From contig NZ_AKJM01000121.1 in the NCBI RefSeq assembly GCF_000282335.1, positions 1 through 64,000 on the forward strand: DNA of 64,000 nucleotides, written 5' to 3'. Under the pieces are notes generated by a model. The model made no database searches, was not told the origin of the DNA, and saw only the letters and a program-made list of their open reading frames with translations. The position numbers and the translations under genes were made by a program. Each line of letters begins with the position of its first letter. Within the stretch, counting starts at the first letter, position 1. Source of the stretch: Pseudomonas sp. GM48. GTDB lineage: Bacteria; Pseudomonadota; Gammaproteobacteria; Pseudomonadales; Pseudomonadaceae. Of this stretch, positions 51,296-60,398 are shown piece by piece.

Positions 51296-53998
51296 ATGCC
51301 GCAGGTGGATCCCGAACTCTTCGACCGCGGTCAGTTCCAGGCTGAACTGGCCCTGAAGGCAAGCCCCATCGCGGCCTTCAAGAAGGCGATCCGCCAGGCC
51401 CGCGAGGTGCTCGACGCGCGCTTTCGCAACGGCCGGGACATTCGCCGGCTGATCGAGGATCGCGCCTGGTTCGTCGATAACATCCTGCAAAAGGCCTGGG
51501 ACCAGTTCAACTTGAGTTCCGAAGCCGATATCGCGCTGGTCGCGGTCGGTGGCTACGGCCGCGGTGAACTGCACCCTTATTCCGATATCGATTTGCTGAT
51601 CCTGCTGGACAGCGCCGACCACGAAGTTTTCCGCGATTCCATCGAGCGTTTTCTGACGCTGTTGTGGGACATCGGCCTGGAGGTTGGTCAGAGCGTTCGC
51701 TCGGTCGACGAGTGCGCCGTCGAGGCCCGTGCCGACCTGACGGTCGTCACCAACCTGATGGAAAGCCGCACCATCGCCGGCCCCGAGCATTTGCGCCAGC
51801 GCATGCTGGATGTCACCAGCACCGCGCACATGTGGCCGAGCAAGGACTTCTTCCTGGCCAAGCGCGCCGAACAAAAGGCCCGCCACCACAAGTACAACGA
51901 CACCGAATACAACCTGGAACCCAACGTCAAAGGCTCACCCGGTGGCCTGCGGGATATCCAGACGATTCTGTGGGTGGCCCGGCGCGAGTACGGCACCCTG
52001 AACCTGCGGGCACTGGCGGGCGAAGGATTCCTGGTCGAGAGCGAAAACGCCCTGCTCGCCTCTTCCCAGGAATTCCTGTGGAAGGTTCGTTATGCCCTGC
52101 ACATGCTGGCTGGCCGCGCCGAAGACCGCCTGCTGTTCGATCACCAGCGTACCATTGCCGGGCTGCTGGGCTTCAAAGGCGACGACGCCAAGCAAGCCAT
52201 CGAAAATTTCATGCAGCAGTATTACCGGGTAGTGATGAGTATTGCCCAGCTCAGCGACCTGATCATCCAGCACTTCGAGGAAGTCATCCTCGCGCCGGAA
52301 GACGAAGCACCGCCGCAGCCGATCAACTCACGCTTCCAGTTGCATGATGGCTACATCGAAGCACGCAACGACAACGTCTTTCGCCGCACCCCTTTCGCCA
52401 TGCTCGAAATTTTCGTGCTGATGGCCCAGCAGCCGGAAATCAAAGGCGTGCGCGCCGATACCATTCGTCTGCTACGGGAAAACCGTCACCTGATCGACGA
52501 CGACTTTCGCAACGATATTCGCAACACCAGCCTGTTTATCGAATTGTTCAAATGCAAGATCGGTATCCACCGCAACCTGCGGCGAATGAACCGTTACGGC
52601 ATCCTGGGGCGCTATCTGCCCGAATTCGGCCTTATCGTCGGGCAGATGCAGCATGACCTGTTCCACATCTATACGGTCGACGCGCACACCCTGAACCTGA
52701 TCAAGCACCTGCGTAAATTGCAGTACACCCAGGTGTCGGAAAAATTCCCGCTGGCCAGCAAGCTCATGGGCAAGTTGCCCAAACCCGAGCTGATTTACAT
52801 GGCCGGCCTGTACCACGACATCGGCAAAGGCCGGCATGGCGACCACTCGGACATCGGCGCAGTCGACGCCGAGGCGTTTTGCCAGCGCCATCAGTTGCCC
52901 GTGTGGGACAGCCGCCTGATCGTATGGCTGGTGCAAAATCACCTGGTGATGTCGACCACCGCCCAGCGCAAGGACTTGTCCGACCCGCAGGTGATCCACG
53001 ATTTCGCCCAGATCGTCGGCGACGAAACCCGTCTCGACTACCTCTACGTGCTGACCGTCGCCGACATCAACGCCACCAATCCGACCCTGTGGAACTCCTG
53101 GCGCGCCAGCCTGCTGCGTCAGCTCTACACCGAGACCAAGCGCGCCTTGCGTCGAGGCCTGGAAAACCCGGTGGATCGCGAAGAGCAGATCCGCCAGACC
53201 CAGAGCGCCGCCCTGGATATCCTGGTGCGTGGCGGCACCGACCCTGACGACGTCGAGCAGCTGTGGGCGCAGTTGGGTGATGACTATTTCCTGCGTCACA
53301 CCGCCGGCGACGTCGCCTGGCACAGCGACGCAATCCTCCAGCAACCGGCCGATGGCGGGCCACTGGTGCTGATCAAGGAAACCACCCAGCGCGAGTTCGA
53401 AGGTGGTACGCAGATCTTCATCTACGCCCCGGACCAGCACGACTTCTTTGCCGTGACCGTGGCGGCGATGGACCAGCTCAACCTGAACATTCACGACGCC
53501 CGGATCATCACCTCCAGCAGCCAGTTCACCCTCGACACCTATATCGTGCTCGACGCCGACGGCGACTCGATTGGCGACAACCCGGCACGGACCAAGCAAA
53601 TCCGCGACGGCCTGACCGAAGCCCTGCGCAACCCGGACGACTACCCGACCATCATCCAGCGCCGGGTGCCGCGCCAGCTCAAGCATTTCGCCTTTGCGCC
53701 GCAGGTGACGATCCACAACGACGCCCAGCGCCAGGTGACGGTGCTCGAACTCACCGCTCCCGACCGCCCGGGCCTGCTGGCGCGGATCGGAACCATTTTC
53801 CTGGAGTTCGATCTGTCGCTGCAAAACGCCAAGATCGCCACCCTCGGCGAGCGCGTGGAAGACGTGTTCTTCATCACCGACGCCAACAACCACCCTCTGT
53901 CCGATCCGCTTCTGTGCAGCCGGTTACAGGATGCAATCGTCGAGCAGTTGAGCGTCAATCAGGAACCCGATATCAAACTGTCGCGCATCAGTATCTGA
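51296..53998 (+). CDS. glnD: Bifunctional PII uridylyltransferase/uridylyl-removing enzyme GlnD
   Basis: A 900-residue sensor of glutamine that uridylylates PII (GlnB/GlnK) when nitrogen is scarce and de-uridylylates it when nitrogen is plentiful. The nucleotidyltransferase motif GGYGRGELHPYSDIDLL lies at about 84-100. The HD hydrolase domain (YHDIGKGRHGDHS) is near 505. Two C-terminal ACT domains (about 715-790 and 810-890; second VTVLELTAPDRPGLLARIG) bind glutamine. Start ATG 51296 (MPQVDPELFD) follows AGAAAGGAAAG and excludes the upstream ORF part overlapping map. Confidence 0.96.
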   Translation: MPQVDPELFDRGQFQAELALKASPIAAFKKAIRQAREVLDARFRNGRDIRRLIEDRAWFVDNILQKAWDQFNLSSEADIALVAVGGYGRGELHPYSDIDLLILLDSADHEVFRDSIERFLTLLWDIGLEVGQSVRSVDECAVEARADLTVVTNLMESRTIAGPEHLRQRMLDVTSTAHMWPSKDFFLAKRAEQKARHHKYNDTEYNLEPNVKGSPGGLRDIQTILWVARREYGTLNLRALAGEGFLVESENALLASSQEFLWKVRYALHMLAGRAEDRLLFDHQRTIAGLLGFKGDDAKQAIENFMQQYYRVVMSIAQLSDLIIQHFEEVILAPEDEAPPQPINSRFQLHDGYIEARNDNVFRRTPFAMLEIFVLMAQQPEIKGVRADTIRLLRENRHLIDDDFRNDIRNTSLFIELFKCKIGIHRNLRRMNRYGILGRYLPEFGLIVGQMQHDLFHIYTVDAHTLNLIKHLRKLQYTQVSEKFPLASKLMGKLPKPELIYMAGLYHDIGKGRHGDHSDIGAVDAEAFCQRHQLPVWDSRLIVWLVQNHLVMSTTAQRKDLSDPQVIHDFAQIVGDETRLDYLYVLTVADINATNPTLWNSWRASLLRQLYTETKRALRRGLENPVDREEQIRQTQSAALDILVRGGTDPDDVEQLWAQLGDDYFLRHTAGDVAWHSDAILQQPADGGPLVLIKETTQREFEGGTQIFIYAPDQHDFFAVTVAAMDQLNLNIHDARIITSSSQFTLDTYIVLDADGDSIGDNPARTKQIRDGLTEALRNPDDYPTIIQRRVPRQLKHFAFAPQVTIHNDAQRQVTVLELTAPDRPGLLARIGTIFLEFDLSLQNAKIATLGERVEDVFFITDANNHPLSDPLLCSRLQDAIVEQLSVNQEPDIKLSRISI

Positions 53999-54018
53999 CT
54001 TAACAACGGCCCGCCTTT

Positions 54019-54119
54019 TGTAGGAGCGAGCTTGCTCGCGATGAACTCAAATACGCCGCGTTATTCTGGCAAGAACGCGTTATCGTTGACGACCATCGCG
54101 AGCAAGCTCGCTCCTACAG
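54019..54119. repeat. REP pair (TAGGAGCGAGC type) between glnD and dapC
   Basis: GTAGGAGCGAGCTTGCTCGC (54020-54039) faces GCGAGCAAGCTCGCTCCTAC (about 54098-54117). This REP subtype has TAGGAGCGAGC where others in the window have GGGAGCGGGC. Its spacer is about 58 bp. Confidence 0.9.
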
Positions 54120-54156
54120 GGACCAGTGCCGCTCCAACACCGAACGAGATTTATCG

Positions 54157-55359
54157 ATGAACAACGCTCTGTCACAGCTCCAGCCCTACCCCTTCGAAAA
54201 GCTCCGCGCCCTGCTCGGCAGCGTGACGCCGAACCCGGACAAGCGCCCGATCGCATTGTCCATCGGCGAGCCGAAGCACCGTTCGCCAAGCTTCGTCGCC
54301 GAAGCCCTGGCCAGCAATCTGGAAAAAATGGCGGTGTACCCGACCACCCTCGGCATCCCGGAGCTGCGTGAAGCCATTGCCGCCTGGTGCGAGCGTCGAT
54401 TCGGCGTGCCCAACGGCTGGATCGACCCGGCGCGCAACGTGCTGCCGGTCAATGGCACCCGCGAAGCGCTGTTCGCCTTCACCCAGACCGTGGTCAACCG
54501 TGGCGACGACGCATTGGTGGTCAGCCCGAACCCGTTCTACCAGATCTACGAAGGCGCCGCGTTCCTCGCCGGCGCCAAGCCGCACTATCTGCCATGCCTG
54601 GATGAAAACGGCTTCAACCCGGATTTCGACGCTGTTTCGCCGGATATCTGGCAGCGCTGCCAGATCCTGTTCCTGTGCTCGCCAGGCAACCCGACCGGTG
54701 CACTGATCCCGGTCGAAACCTTGAAGAAACTGATCACTCTGGCTGACGAATACGACTTTGTGATTGCCGCGGACGAGTGCTACAGCGAACTGTACTTCGA
54801 CGAACAAACCCCGCCACCCGGCCTGCTCAGCGCTTGCACGGAACTGGGGCGCAAGGACTTCAAGCGTTGCGTGGTGTTCCACAGCCTGTCCAAGCGTTCT
54901 AACTTGCCAGGCCTGCGTTCGGGCTTTGTCGCGGGTGACGCAGACATTCTCAAAGGCTTCTTGCTCTATCGCACTTACCACGGCTGCGCGATGCCGGTTC
55001 AGACGCAACTGGCCAGCGTTGCCGCGTGGAACGACGAAGTGCATGTGCGTGCCAACCGTGCGCTGTACCGCGAGAAGTTCGATGCAGTACTGGAAATCCT
55101 CAGTCCGGTAATGGATGTGCAACGTCCTGATGGCAGTTTCTACCTGTGGCCGAATGTTGAAGGTGACGACGCGGCGTTTTGCCGTGATCTGTTTGCCCAA
55201 GAACATGTAACTGTAGTGCCAGGTTCTTATCTGTCCCGTGAAGTAGATGGCGTTAATCCGGGAGCCGGGCGTGTACGCATGGCATTGGTCGCGCCTTTGG
55301 CCGAATGCGTAGAGGCGGCTGAGCGAATTCGCAACTTCATAACAACACGCGGCAACTAA
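54157..55359 (+). CDS. dapC: Succinyldiaminopimelate transaminase DapC
   Basis: A 400-residue PLP-dependent class-I aminotransferase, which converts N-succinyl-2-amino-6-ketopimelate in lysine and meso-DAP synthesis. The PLP lysine lies in HSLSKRSNLPGLRSGFVAG, with the CSPGNPTGALIP and AADECYSELYFDE motifs. The next enzyme-related gene, dapD, is about 2.1 kb downstream, separated by the metalloprotease islet. In P. aeruginosa dapC is also close to dapD. Confidence 0.93.
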   Translation: MNNALSQLQPYPFEKLRALLGSVTPNPDKRPIALSIGEPKHRSPSFVAEALASNLEKMAVYPTTLGIPELREAIAAWCERRFGVPNGWIDPARNVLPVNGTREALFAFTQTVVNRGDDALVVSPNPFYQIYEGAAFLAGAKPHYLPCLDENGFNPDFDAVSPDIWQRCQILFLCSPGNPTGALIPVETLKKLITLADEYDFVIAADECYSELYFDEQTPPPGLLSACTELGRKDFKRCVVFHSLSKRSNLPGLRSGFVAGDADILKGFLLYRTYHGCAMPVQTQLASVAAWNDEVHVRANRALYREKFDAVLEILSPVMDVQRPDGSFYLWPNVEGDDAAFCRDLFAQEHVTVVPGSYLSREVDGVNPGAGRVRMALVAPLAECVEAAERIRNFITTRGN

Positions 55360-55368
55360 CAGCTATCA

Positions 55369-55397
55369 TGCCTGCACCGCGCAATGCGGTGCAGGCA
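55369..55397 (+). other. Strong stem-loop after dapC
   Basis: TGCCTGCACCGC and GCGGTGCAGGCA pair perfectly (12 bp) around GCAAT, 10 bp after the dapC stop codon. No T-run follows, so it may be an mRNA-stabilising or weak terminator hairpin. It marks the left edge of the AT-rich islet. Confidence 0.6.
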
Positions 55398-55540
55398 AAC
55401 TTAGACAACAACGCAAACACCTCGATTATTAACTCTGCATTAACTATTGAACGTAACAACCTGCACAACCAAACCCATAGACAACCTCACTTCACTTAAA
55501 TACTTTCAGGGCTCACCCACAACCAATCAAATACAACAAC

Positions 55541-56296
55541 ATGAATCAATACAACTACTGCAAGCCCCTTACACCCGCCGACCCGCTCGCGTCTTATTAT
55601 GCTGCAATTAACGAGCGACCCGATAACAAAGCAAACAGCAGCGGCGGTCGAAACAAACGTAGCGTTGGGGAGCACACCAAATATTGGCGCCCCGGAAGAA
55701 CATTAAAAATCCTCGTTTACCGTTATAACGAGCAGTCATTTGAAGTCGTAAAAAATGGCGCAAACAAATGGCTTCCTTACATCAATCTAAACTTCGAATT
55801 CATTGAAATTGACGAAGAAGACATCTATGACTCCGATGACTTTCTAGGCGATATCCGGGTCAACTTTCAACCCTTATTAAAGAATGGCGGTAGCTCACAA
55901 CTGGGTACCGACGCAATGACCGGCAGTCCGCATACTCCATCGATGGTATTGGGAACTGACTTTGCCTCACCCAATTACGAGTATGTGGTCATCCATGAAT
56001 TTGGACATGCACTGGGTTTGAACCATGAACATCAACATCCAGAAGCCGCGATACCTTGGGACCGAGAAAAAACCTATGCACACATGGAAATCGCTTCAAA
56101 TCTGTCCCGTGCAGATGTTGACGCCAACGTCTTTCCACTTGAGCGTACTACCAATCGAACCTACACACCCTACGACCGGCACTCAGTGATGCATTATCAA
56201 GTCCTCAACGAACTCACTGTGGGCGACTGGCATCAACCCAAGAACTTGCACATCAGCGAGGGAGACATCTCCGCCATACGCGCGATTTATCCATAA
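55541..56296 (+). CDS. Astacin-like zinc metalloprotease
   Basis: A 251-residue predicted metzincin. The zinc motif HEFGHALGLNHE has ligands H152, H156, H162 with catalytic E153 and the additional E163 of the astacin type. The Met-turn is SVMHY (M217, with Y219 as possible fifth ligand). There is no signal peptide or propeptide-like region, unlike secreted astacins, and no obvious export partner. The gene and its 181-bp upstream region are clearly more AT-rich than their neighbours and use A/T-ending codons, which suggests horizontal transfer. No strong Shine-Dalgarno sequence precedes the ATG. Substrate and role are unknown. Confidence 0.8.
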   Translation: MNQYNYCKPLTPADPLASYYAAINERPDNKANSSGGRNKRSVGEHTKYWRPGRTLKILVYRYNEQSFEVVKNGANKWLPYINLNFEFIEIDEEDIYDSDDFLGDIRVNFQPLLKNGGSSQLGTDAMTGSPHTPSMVLGTDFASPNYEYVVIHEFGHALGLNHEHQHPEAAIPWDREKTYAHMEIASNLSRADVDANVFPLERTTNRTYTPYDRHSVMHYQVLNELTVGDWHQPKNLHISEGDISAIRAIYP

Positions 56297-56321
56297 TCAT
56301 CGCAGTACACGTTGGCTACGG

Positions 56322-56769
56322 TCACTTCACCACTCCCAACTTCGCCTCGCTCAAATCCAGCTCCCCCAACACCTCACGCAACACGTCATCGCCGATCTGG
56401 TGATGACGGCTGAGACTGTATAACTCCAGGCGCTGCGCCCGCAGCGCCTTCACCCGCAGCCACCGCTCCAGCAAGTCCATCTGAAAGGCCAGTGCCTGCG
56501 CCTCAGTGGAATCGTTGAACACCTCCAACTGATGGCGATACTCGGACATGATTCGCACCTTGAGTTCGGCGGCCGTCGGAAAACAACAGCAGCGGCAGGA
56601 ACAGAAACAGTTCGGGATCGAGGGCCATATGCAAACCCAGCGTCGGCCAGGCGAGCAAAGCCCCAGCCGCGATTTGCACCAGCGGCAACGGCAGCTGTAC
56701 CACCCGTCCGACCAGGCGTGAGACGCCAACCAGCATCAACAGAATCAGGACGGTGTACGCGGTTTGCAT
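56322..56769 (-). pseudogene. Remnant of CPA1-type Na+/H+ antiporter gene
   Basis: The first part (from ATG 56769, MQTAYTVLILLMLVGVSRLV onward) reads as the first two membrane segments of a CPA1/NhaP-YjcE-type antiporter up to the motif LPLLLFSDG. Near 56570 the coding sense moves to another frame, which encodes what looks like the cytoplasmic C-terminal end (AAELKVRIMSEYRHQLEVF to the stop at 56322). About 400-450 codons that should lie between are missing. This fits one internal deletion with a frame change. In P. aeruginosa an antiporter gene lies next to dapC (PA3660), so the position supports the interpretation. Confidence 0.75.
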
Positions 56770-56873
56770 AAAGCTTGGTTCACGGACAATCGACAGCATT
56801 GAAGTGCCATATTAGCCGCTTAGACTTGGCCTGACCGTTGCTCCAATGTCGCACGCCGGCACACCACAATCCC

Positions 56874-56962
56874 TGTGGGAGCGGGCTTGCTCGCGAATAG
56901 AGAGTGTCAGTCGACATTGATTGACCAGACACACCGCATTCGCGAGCAAGCCCGCTCCCACA
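56874..56962. repeat. REP pair (BIME) before the Spx/ArsC-like gene
   Basis: GTGGGAGCGGGCTTGCTCGC (56875-56894) faces GCGAGCAAGCCCGCTCCCAC (56942-56961). It lies between the antiporter remnant and the gene at 57063. Confidence 0.9.
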
Positions 56963-57062
56963 TTGGATTTGCGCTGTCAGTCACTACAGCCGACGCGAAA
57001 CCGTGCGGTCATGGCATAATCCGTCACCTTTTATTTACGGCACCTGCAAAGGGGGCAATTCC

Positions 57063-57425
57063 TTGACCGATTCAAGCAAAACGTTGCACCTTTTCGGCAT
57101 CAAAGCCTGCGACACCATGAAAAAGGCGCGCACCTGGCTCGATGAACACGCTGTCAGCTATGACTTTCATGATTACAAAGCGGTCGGTATCGACCGTGAA
57201 CACCTGACCCAATGGTGCAACGAGCACGGCTGGGAAGTGGTGTTGAACCGTGCAGGCACGACCTTTCGCAAGCTCGACGACGAACGCAAAGCCGATCTCG
57301 ACCAGACGAAAGCAATCGAACTGATGCTTGCACAACCCTCGATGATCAAGCGCCCGGTGCTCGATCTCGGTGACCGAACCCTGATTGGCTACAAGCCAGA
57401 TATCTACGCGGCCGCGCTCAAGTAA
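57063..57425 (+). CDS. ArsC/Spx/MgsR-family (YffB-like) protein
   Basis: A 120-residue thioredoxin-fold protein of the ArsC-like family. It has the single-cysteine signature GIKACDTMKKARTWLDE near the N-terminus and KRPVLDLGDRTLIGYKPDIY near the C-terminus. It is not a typical arsenate reductase, since no ars genes are nearby, and its role is unknown. The start is set at TTG 57063 because AAGGGGG stands 8-12 bp upstream; the ATG at 57003 would add 20 non-family residues. It lies 32 bp before dapD, so the two are probably one operon. Confidence 0.82.
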   Translation: MTDSSKTLHLFGIKACDTMKKARTWLDEHAVSYDFHDYKAVGIDREHLTQWCNEHGWEVVLNRAGTTFRKLDDERKADLDQTKAIELMLAQPSMIKRPVLDLGDRTLIGYKPDIYAAALK

Positions 57426-57457
57426 GCAGCCCGTTCAATTTTGTTAGAGGTATACAC

Positions 57458-58492
57458 ATGTCCACTACCCTGTTCAGCCTGGCCTTCGGCGTCGGCACTC
57501 AAAACCGTCAAGGCGCATGGCTGGAAGTGTTCTACGCCGCCCCGGTACTCAAGCCATCGGCTGAAGTCGTCGCCGCTGTCGCACCGATCCTGGGCTACAC
57601 CGAAGGTAATCAGGCCATCACGTTCAGCACCGCCCAGGCCTCGCAACTGGCTGAAGCGCTGAAAGGCGTCGACGCTGCCCAGGCTGCCCTGCTGACCCGC
57701 CTGGCCGAAAGCCACAAGCCGCTGGTCGCCACCTTGCTGGCTGAAGACGCCCAGCTGTCGTCCACCCCCGAGGCTTACCTCAAGCTGCACCTGCTGAGCC
57801 ATCGCCTGGTCAAGCCACACGGCCTGAACCTGGCCGGGATTTTCCCGCTGCTGCCGAACGTGGCCTGGACCAGCCAGGGCGCGGTCGACCTGAGCGAACT
57901 GGCCGAGCTGCAACTCGAAGCCCGTCTGCGTGGCGAGCTGCTGGAAGTGTTCTCGGTGGACAAGTTCCCGAAAATGACCGACTACGTGGTACCGGCCGGC
58001 GTGCGTATCGCTGACGCTGCGCGTCTGCGCCTGGGTGCGTACGTGGGCGAAGGCACCACGGTGATGCACGAAGGTTTCATCAACTTCAACGCCGGCACCG
58101 AAGGCCCGGGCATGATCGAAGGCCGCGTGTCCGCTGGCGTGTTCGTCGGCAAGGGTTCGGACCTGGGCGGCGGCTGCTCGACCATGGGCACCCTGTCGGG
58201 CGGCGGCAACATCGTGATCAAGGTTGGCGAAGGCTGCCTGATTGGCGCCAACGCCGGTATCGGTATTCCGTTGGGCGACCGCAACACCGTTGAGTCGGGC
58301 CTGTACGTGACTGCCGGCACCAAAGTCGCGCTGCTGGACGAAAACAACCAACTGGTCAAAGTGGTCAAGGCCCGTGAACTGGCCGGCCAGCCCGACCTGC
58401 TGTTCCGTCGCAATTCGGAGACCGGTGCCGTGGAATGCAAAACCCACAAATCGGCCATCGAACTGAACGAAGCGCTGCACGCTCACAACTAA
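57458..58492 (+). CDS. dapD: Tetrahydrodipicolinate N-succinyltransferase DapD
   Basis: A 344-residue trimeric left-handed beta-helix enzyme that succinylates tetrahydrodipicolinate in lysine/DAP synthesis. The hexapeptide-repeat region is seen in GVRIADAARLRLGAYVGEGT and MIEGRVSAGVFVGKGSDLGG. It is longer than the E. coli protein (274), as is normal for the Pseudomonas-type DapD. It supplies the pathway in which DapC acts. Confidence 0.95.
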   Translation: MSTTLFSLAFGVGTQNRQGAWLEVFYAAPVLKPSAEVVAAVAPILGYTEGNQAITFSTAQASQLAEALKGVDAAQAALLTRLAESHKPLVATLLAEDAQLSSTPEAYLKLHLLSHRLVKPHGLNLAGIFPLLPNVAWTSQGAVDLSELAELQLEARLRGELLEVFSVDKFPKMTDYVVPAGVRIADAARLRLGAYVGEGTTVMHEGFINFNAGTEGPGMIEGRVSAGVFVGKGSDLGGGCSTMGTLSGGGNIVIKVGEGCLIGANAGIGIPLGDRNTVESGLYVTAGTKVALLDENNQLVKVVKARELAGQPDLLFRRNSETGAVECKTHKSAIELNEALHAHN

Positions 58493-58509
58493 GCGTTACA
58501 CGATCACCT

Positions 58510-58611
58510 GTGTAGGAGCGAGCTTGCTCGCGATAGACGTCAACGATTACACGCGGCAACAGACAGCACGCGTCGTCCATGCGTCCATCGCGAGCAAGCT
58601 CGCTCCTACAT
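58510..58611. repeat. REP pair (TAGGAGCGAGC type) between dapD and csdA
   Basis: GTAGGAGCGAGCTTGCTCGC (58512-58531) faces GCGAGCAAGCTCGCTCCTAC (about 58590-58609). This is the same subtype as at 54019-54119. Its right arm ends about 35 bp before the csdA start. Confidence 0.9.
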
Positions 58612-58644
58612 GGGTACGGCGTACCCTCACCAGGGCCCGATAAC

Positions 58645-59850
58645 ATGATGATTCCCTCTCCCTGGCGCGCCGATTTTCCGGCCATCGCCGCCCTGCAACG
58701 GCAAGACCAGATCTATCTGGACAACGCCGCCACCACACAAAAACCTCAAGCCCTGCTGGATGCCCTGGCGCATTACTACGCCAACGGCGCGGCCAACGTG
58801 CATCGGGCGCAGCACTTGCCCGGCGCTCACGCCACCCAGGCTTTCGAAGACAGCCGCCGCAAAGCCGCACAATGGCTCAACGCCAGCGACTGTGGGCAGA
58901 TCATCTTTACCCACGGCGCGACGTCCGCTCTGAATCTCCTGGCCTATGGCCTGGAACTTCTTTTCAATCCGGGTGACGAGATTGTCATCAGCGCCCTGGA
59001 ACACCACGCCAACCTGCTGCCGTGGCAGCAACTGGCGCACCGTCGCGACCTGAAACTGGTGATCCTGCCGCTGGATGCCGACGGTGTGATCGACCTTGAA
59101 GCCGCTGCCGGTTTGATCGGCTCGCGCACACGCCTGCTGGCGGTCAGTCAATTGTCCAATGTGATTGGCGCGTGGCAGCCGCTGCCCGAATTGCTGGCAC
59201 TGGCCAAGGCGCACAACGCGTTGACCGTGATCGACGGCGCCCAGGGCGTGGTCCATGGCCGTCACGACGTGCAAGCGCTGGGCTGCGATTTCTATGTGTT
59301 CTCCAGCCACAAACTCTACGGGCCCGATGGCCTGGGTGTGCTGTTCGGACGCCATGAAGCGCTGCAGCAACTGCGCCCGTGGCAATTCGGCGGTGAGATG
59401 GTACTGGACGCCAATTACCACGATGCCCGCTTTCGCCCCGCGCCACTGGGCTTTGAGGCCGGGACACCGCCGATTGCCAGTGTGATCGGCCTGGGAGCGA
59501 CCCTGGATTACCTCGCCGGGCTCGATCAGGACGCCGTGTCCGCCCATGAAGCTGCGCTGCATGCCTGTCTGCTCAAGGGGCTTGAGGCACGCAACGGCAT
59601 CCGCCTGCTGGGCAAGCCGCACGTGGCACTGGCCAGTTTTACCGTCGAGGGTGTGCATAACTCCGATCTGGCACATTTGCTGACCGAACAAGGGATCGCG
59701 GTACGCGCCGGCCATCACTGCGCCATGCCGCTGCTCAAACGCTTTGAACTGGCCGGAGCGATTCGGGTGTCGTTGGCGCTGTACAACGATTCCGAAGACC
59801 TGGAGCGGTTCTTTGAAGCCCTGGATCAAGCGCTGGAGCTATTACGATGA
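58645..59850 (+). CDS. csdA: Cysteine desulfurase CsdA (SufS-type class II)
   Basis: A 401-residue PLP-dependent enzyme that removes sulfur from cysteine and passes it to CsdE. The PLP lysine is near residue 221 in VFSSHKLYGPDGLG and the active cysteine is near residue 359 in VRAGHHCAMPLL. The N-terminal YLDNAATTQKPQALLDAL and AHNALTVIDGAQGVVH segments are typical. Start ATG 58645 (MMIPSPWRADF) or the adjacent ATG 58648. It overlaps csdE by 4 bp. Confidence 0.93.
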   Translation: MMIPSPWRADFPAIAALQRQDQIYLDNAATTQKPQALLDALAHYYANGAANVHRAQHLPGAHATQAFEDSRRKAAQWLNASDCGQIIFTHGATSALNLLAYGLELLFNPGDEIVISALEHHANLLPWQQLAHRRDLKLVILPLDADGVIDLEAAAGLIGSRTRLLAVSQLSNVIGAWQPLPELLALAKAHNALTVIDGAQGVVHGRHDVQALGCDFYVFSSHKLYGPDGLGVLFGRHEALQQLRPWQFGGEMVLDANYHDARFRPAPLGFEAGTPPIASVIGLGATLDYLAGLDQDAVSAHEAALHACLLKGLEARNGIRLLGKPHVALASFTVEGVHNSDLAHLLTEQGIAVRAGHHCAMPLLKRFELAGAIRVSLALYNDSEDLERFFEALDQALELLR

Positions 59851-60251
59851 ACCTGCCTGCCGATGCCGTGACCGCACTGGACACCTTTCAGAAAGCTGCC
59901 GGCTGGGAACAACGCGCACGCCTGCTGATGCAATGGGGCGAGCGCCTGCCGGCGTTGAGTGAGGTGCAAATGTGTGATGCCAACCGGGTGCACGGCTGTG
60001 AAAGCCAGGTGTGGCTGGTGGGCGAGTTGCGCGATGGTCATTGGCAGTTCAGCGCCAACAGCGATGCACGCTTGATTCGCGGGTTAGTGGCGTTGCTGCT
60101 GGCGCGGGTCAACGGGTTGTCCGCGCCTGAGTTGCAGCAGGTGGATTTGCCGGACTGGTTCAATCAGTTGGGGTTGGGGCGGCAGTTGTCCGAGTCCCGC
60201 AGTAATGGCTTGAATGCGGTGCTACAGCGGATGCGCGAGCTGGCCGCCTGA
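59847..60251 (+). CDS. csdE: Sulfur acceptor protein CsdE (SufE family)
   Basis: A 134-residue SufE-fold protein that accepts persulfide sulfur from CsdA. The acceptor cysteine is C51 in RVHGCESQVWLVGE. It is coupled to csdA by ATGA-type overlap. With tcdA on the opposite strand, this recreates the csdA-csdE-csdL neighbourhood of E. coli. Confidence 0.93.
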   Translation: MNLPADAVTALDTFQKAAGWEQRARLLMQWGERLPALSEVQMCDANRVHGCESQVWLVGELRDGHWQFSANSDARLIRGLVALLLARVNGLSAPELQQVDLPDWFNQLGLGRQLSESRSNGLNAVLQRMRELAA

Positions 60252-60253
60252 TT

Positions 60254-60388
60254 TTGTGGCGAGGGAGCTTGCTCCCGCTCGGCGGCGAAGCCGTCGTAAA
60301 CCATCTTGCTCGGTGTACCTGACAACAATATGAATCAATGACCAGGGCCGCTCCGCGCCCCAGCGGGAGCAAGCTCCCTCGCCACAAA
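60254..60388. repeat. Long inverted-repeat REP pair (GGCGAGGGAGC type)
   Basis: TGTGGCGAGGGAGCTTGCTC (60255-60274) faces GAGCAAGCTCCCTCGCCACA (about 60367-60386). This third arm type has a longer spacer of about 92 bp. It lies between the convergent ends of csdE and tcdA. Confidence 0.88.
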
Positions 60389-60398
60389 AGCAGTATTC

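Noticed and set aside
945..60388. Possible CRISPR array from repeated GGGAGCGGGCTTGCTCGC units
   Set aside because: The units come in scattered inverted pairs at gene ends with no regular direct repeats or spacers and no cas genes; these are REP/BIME elements.
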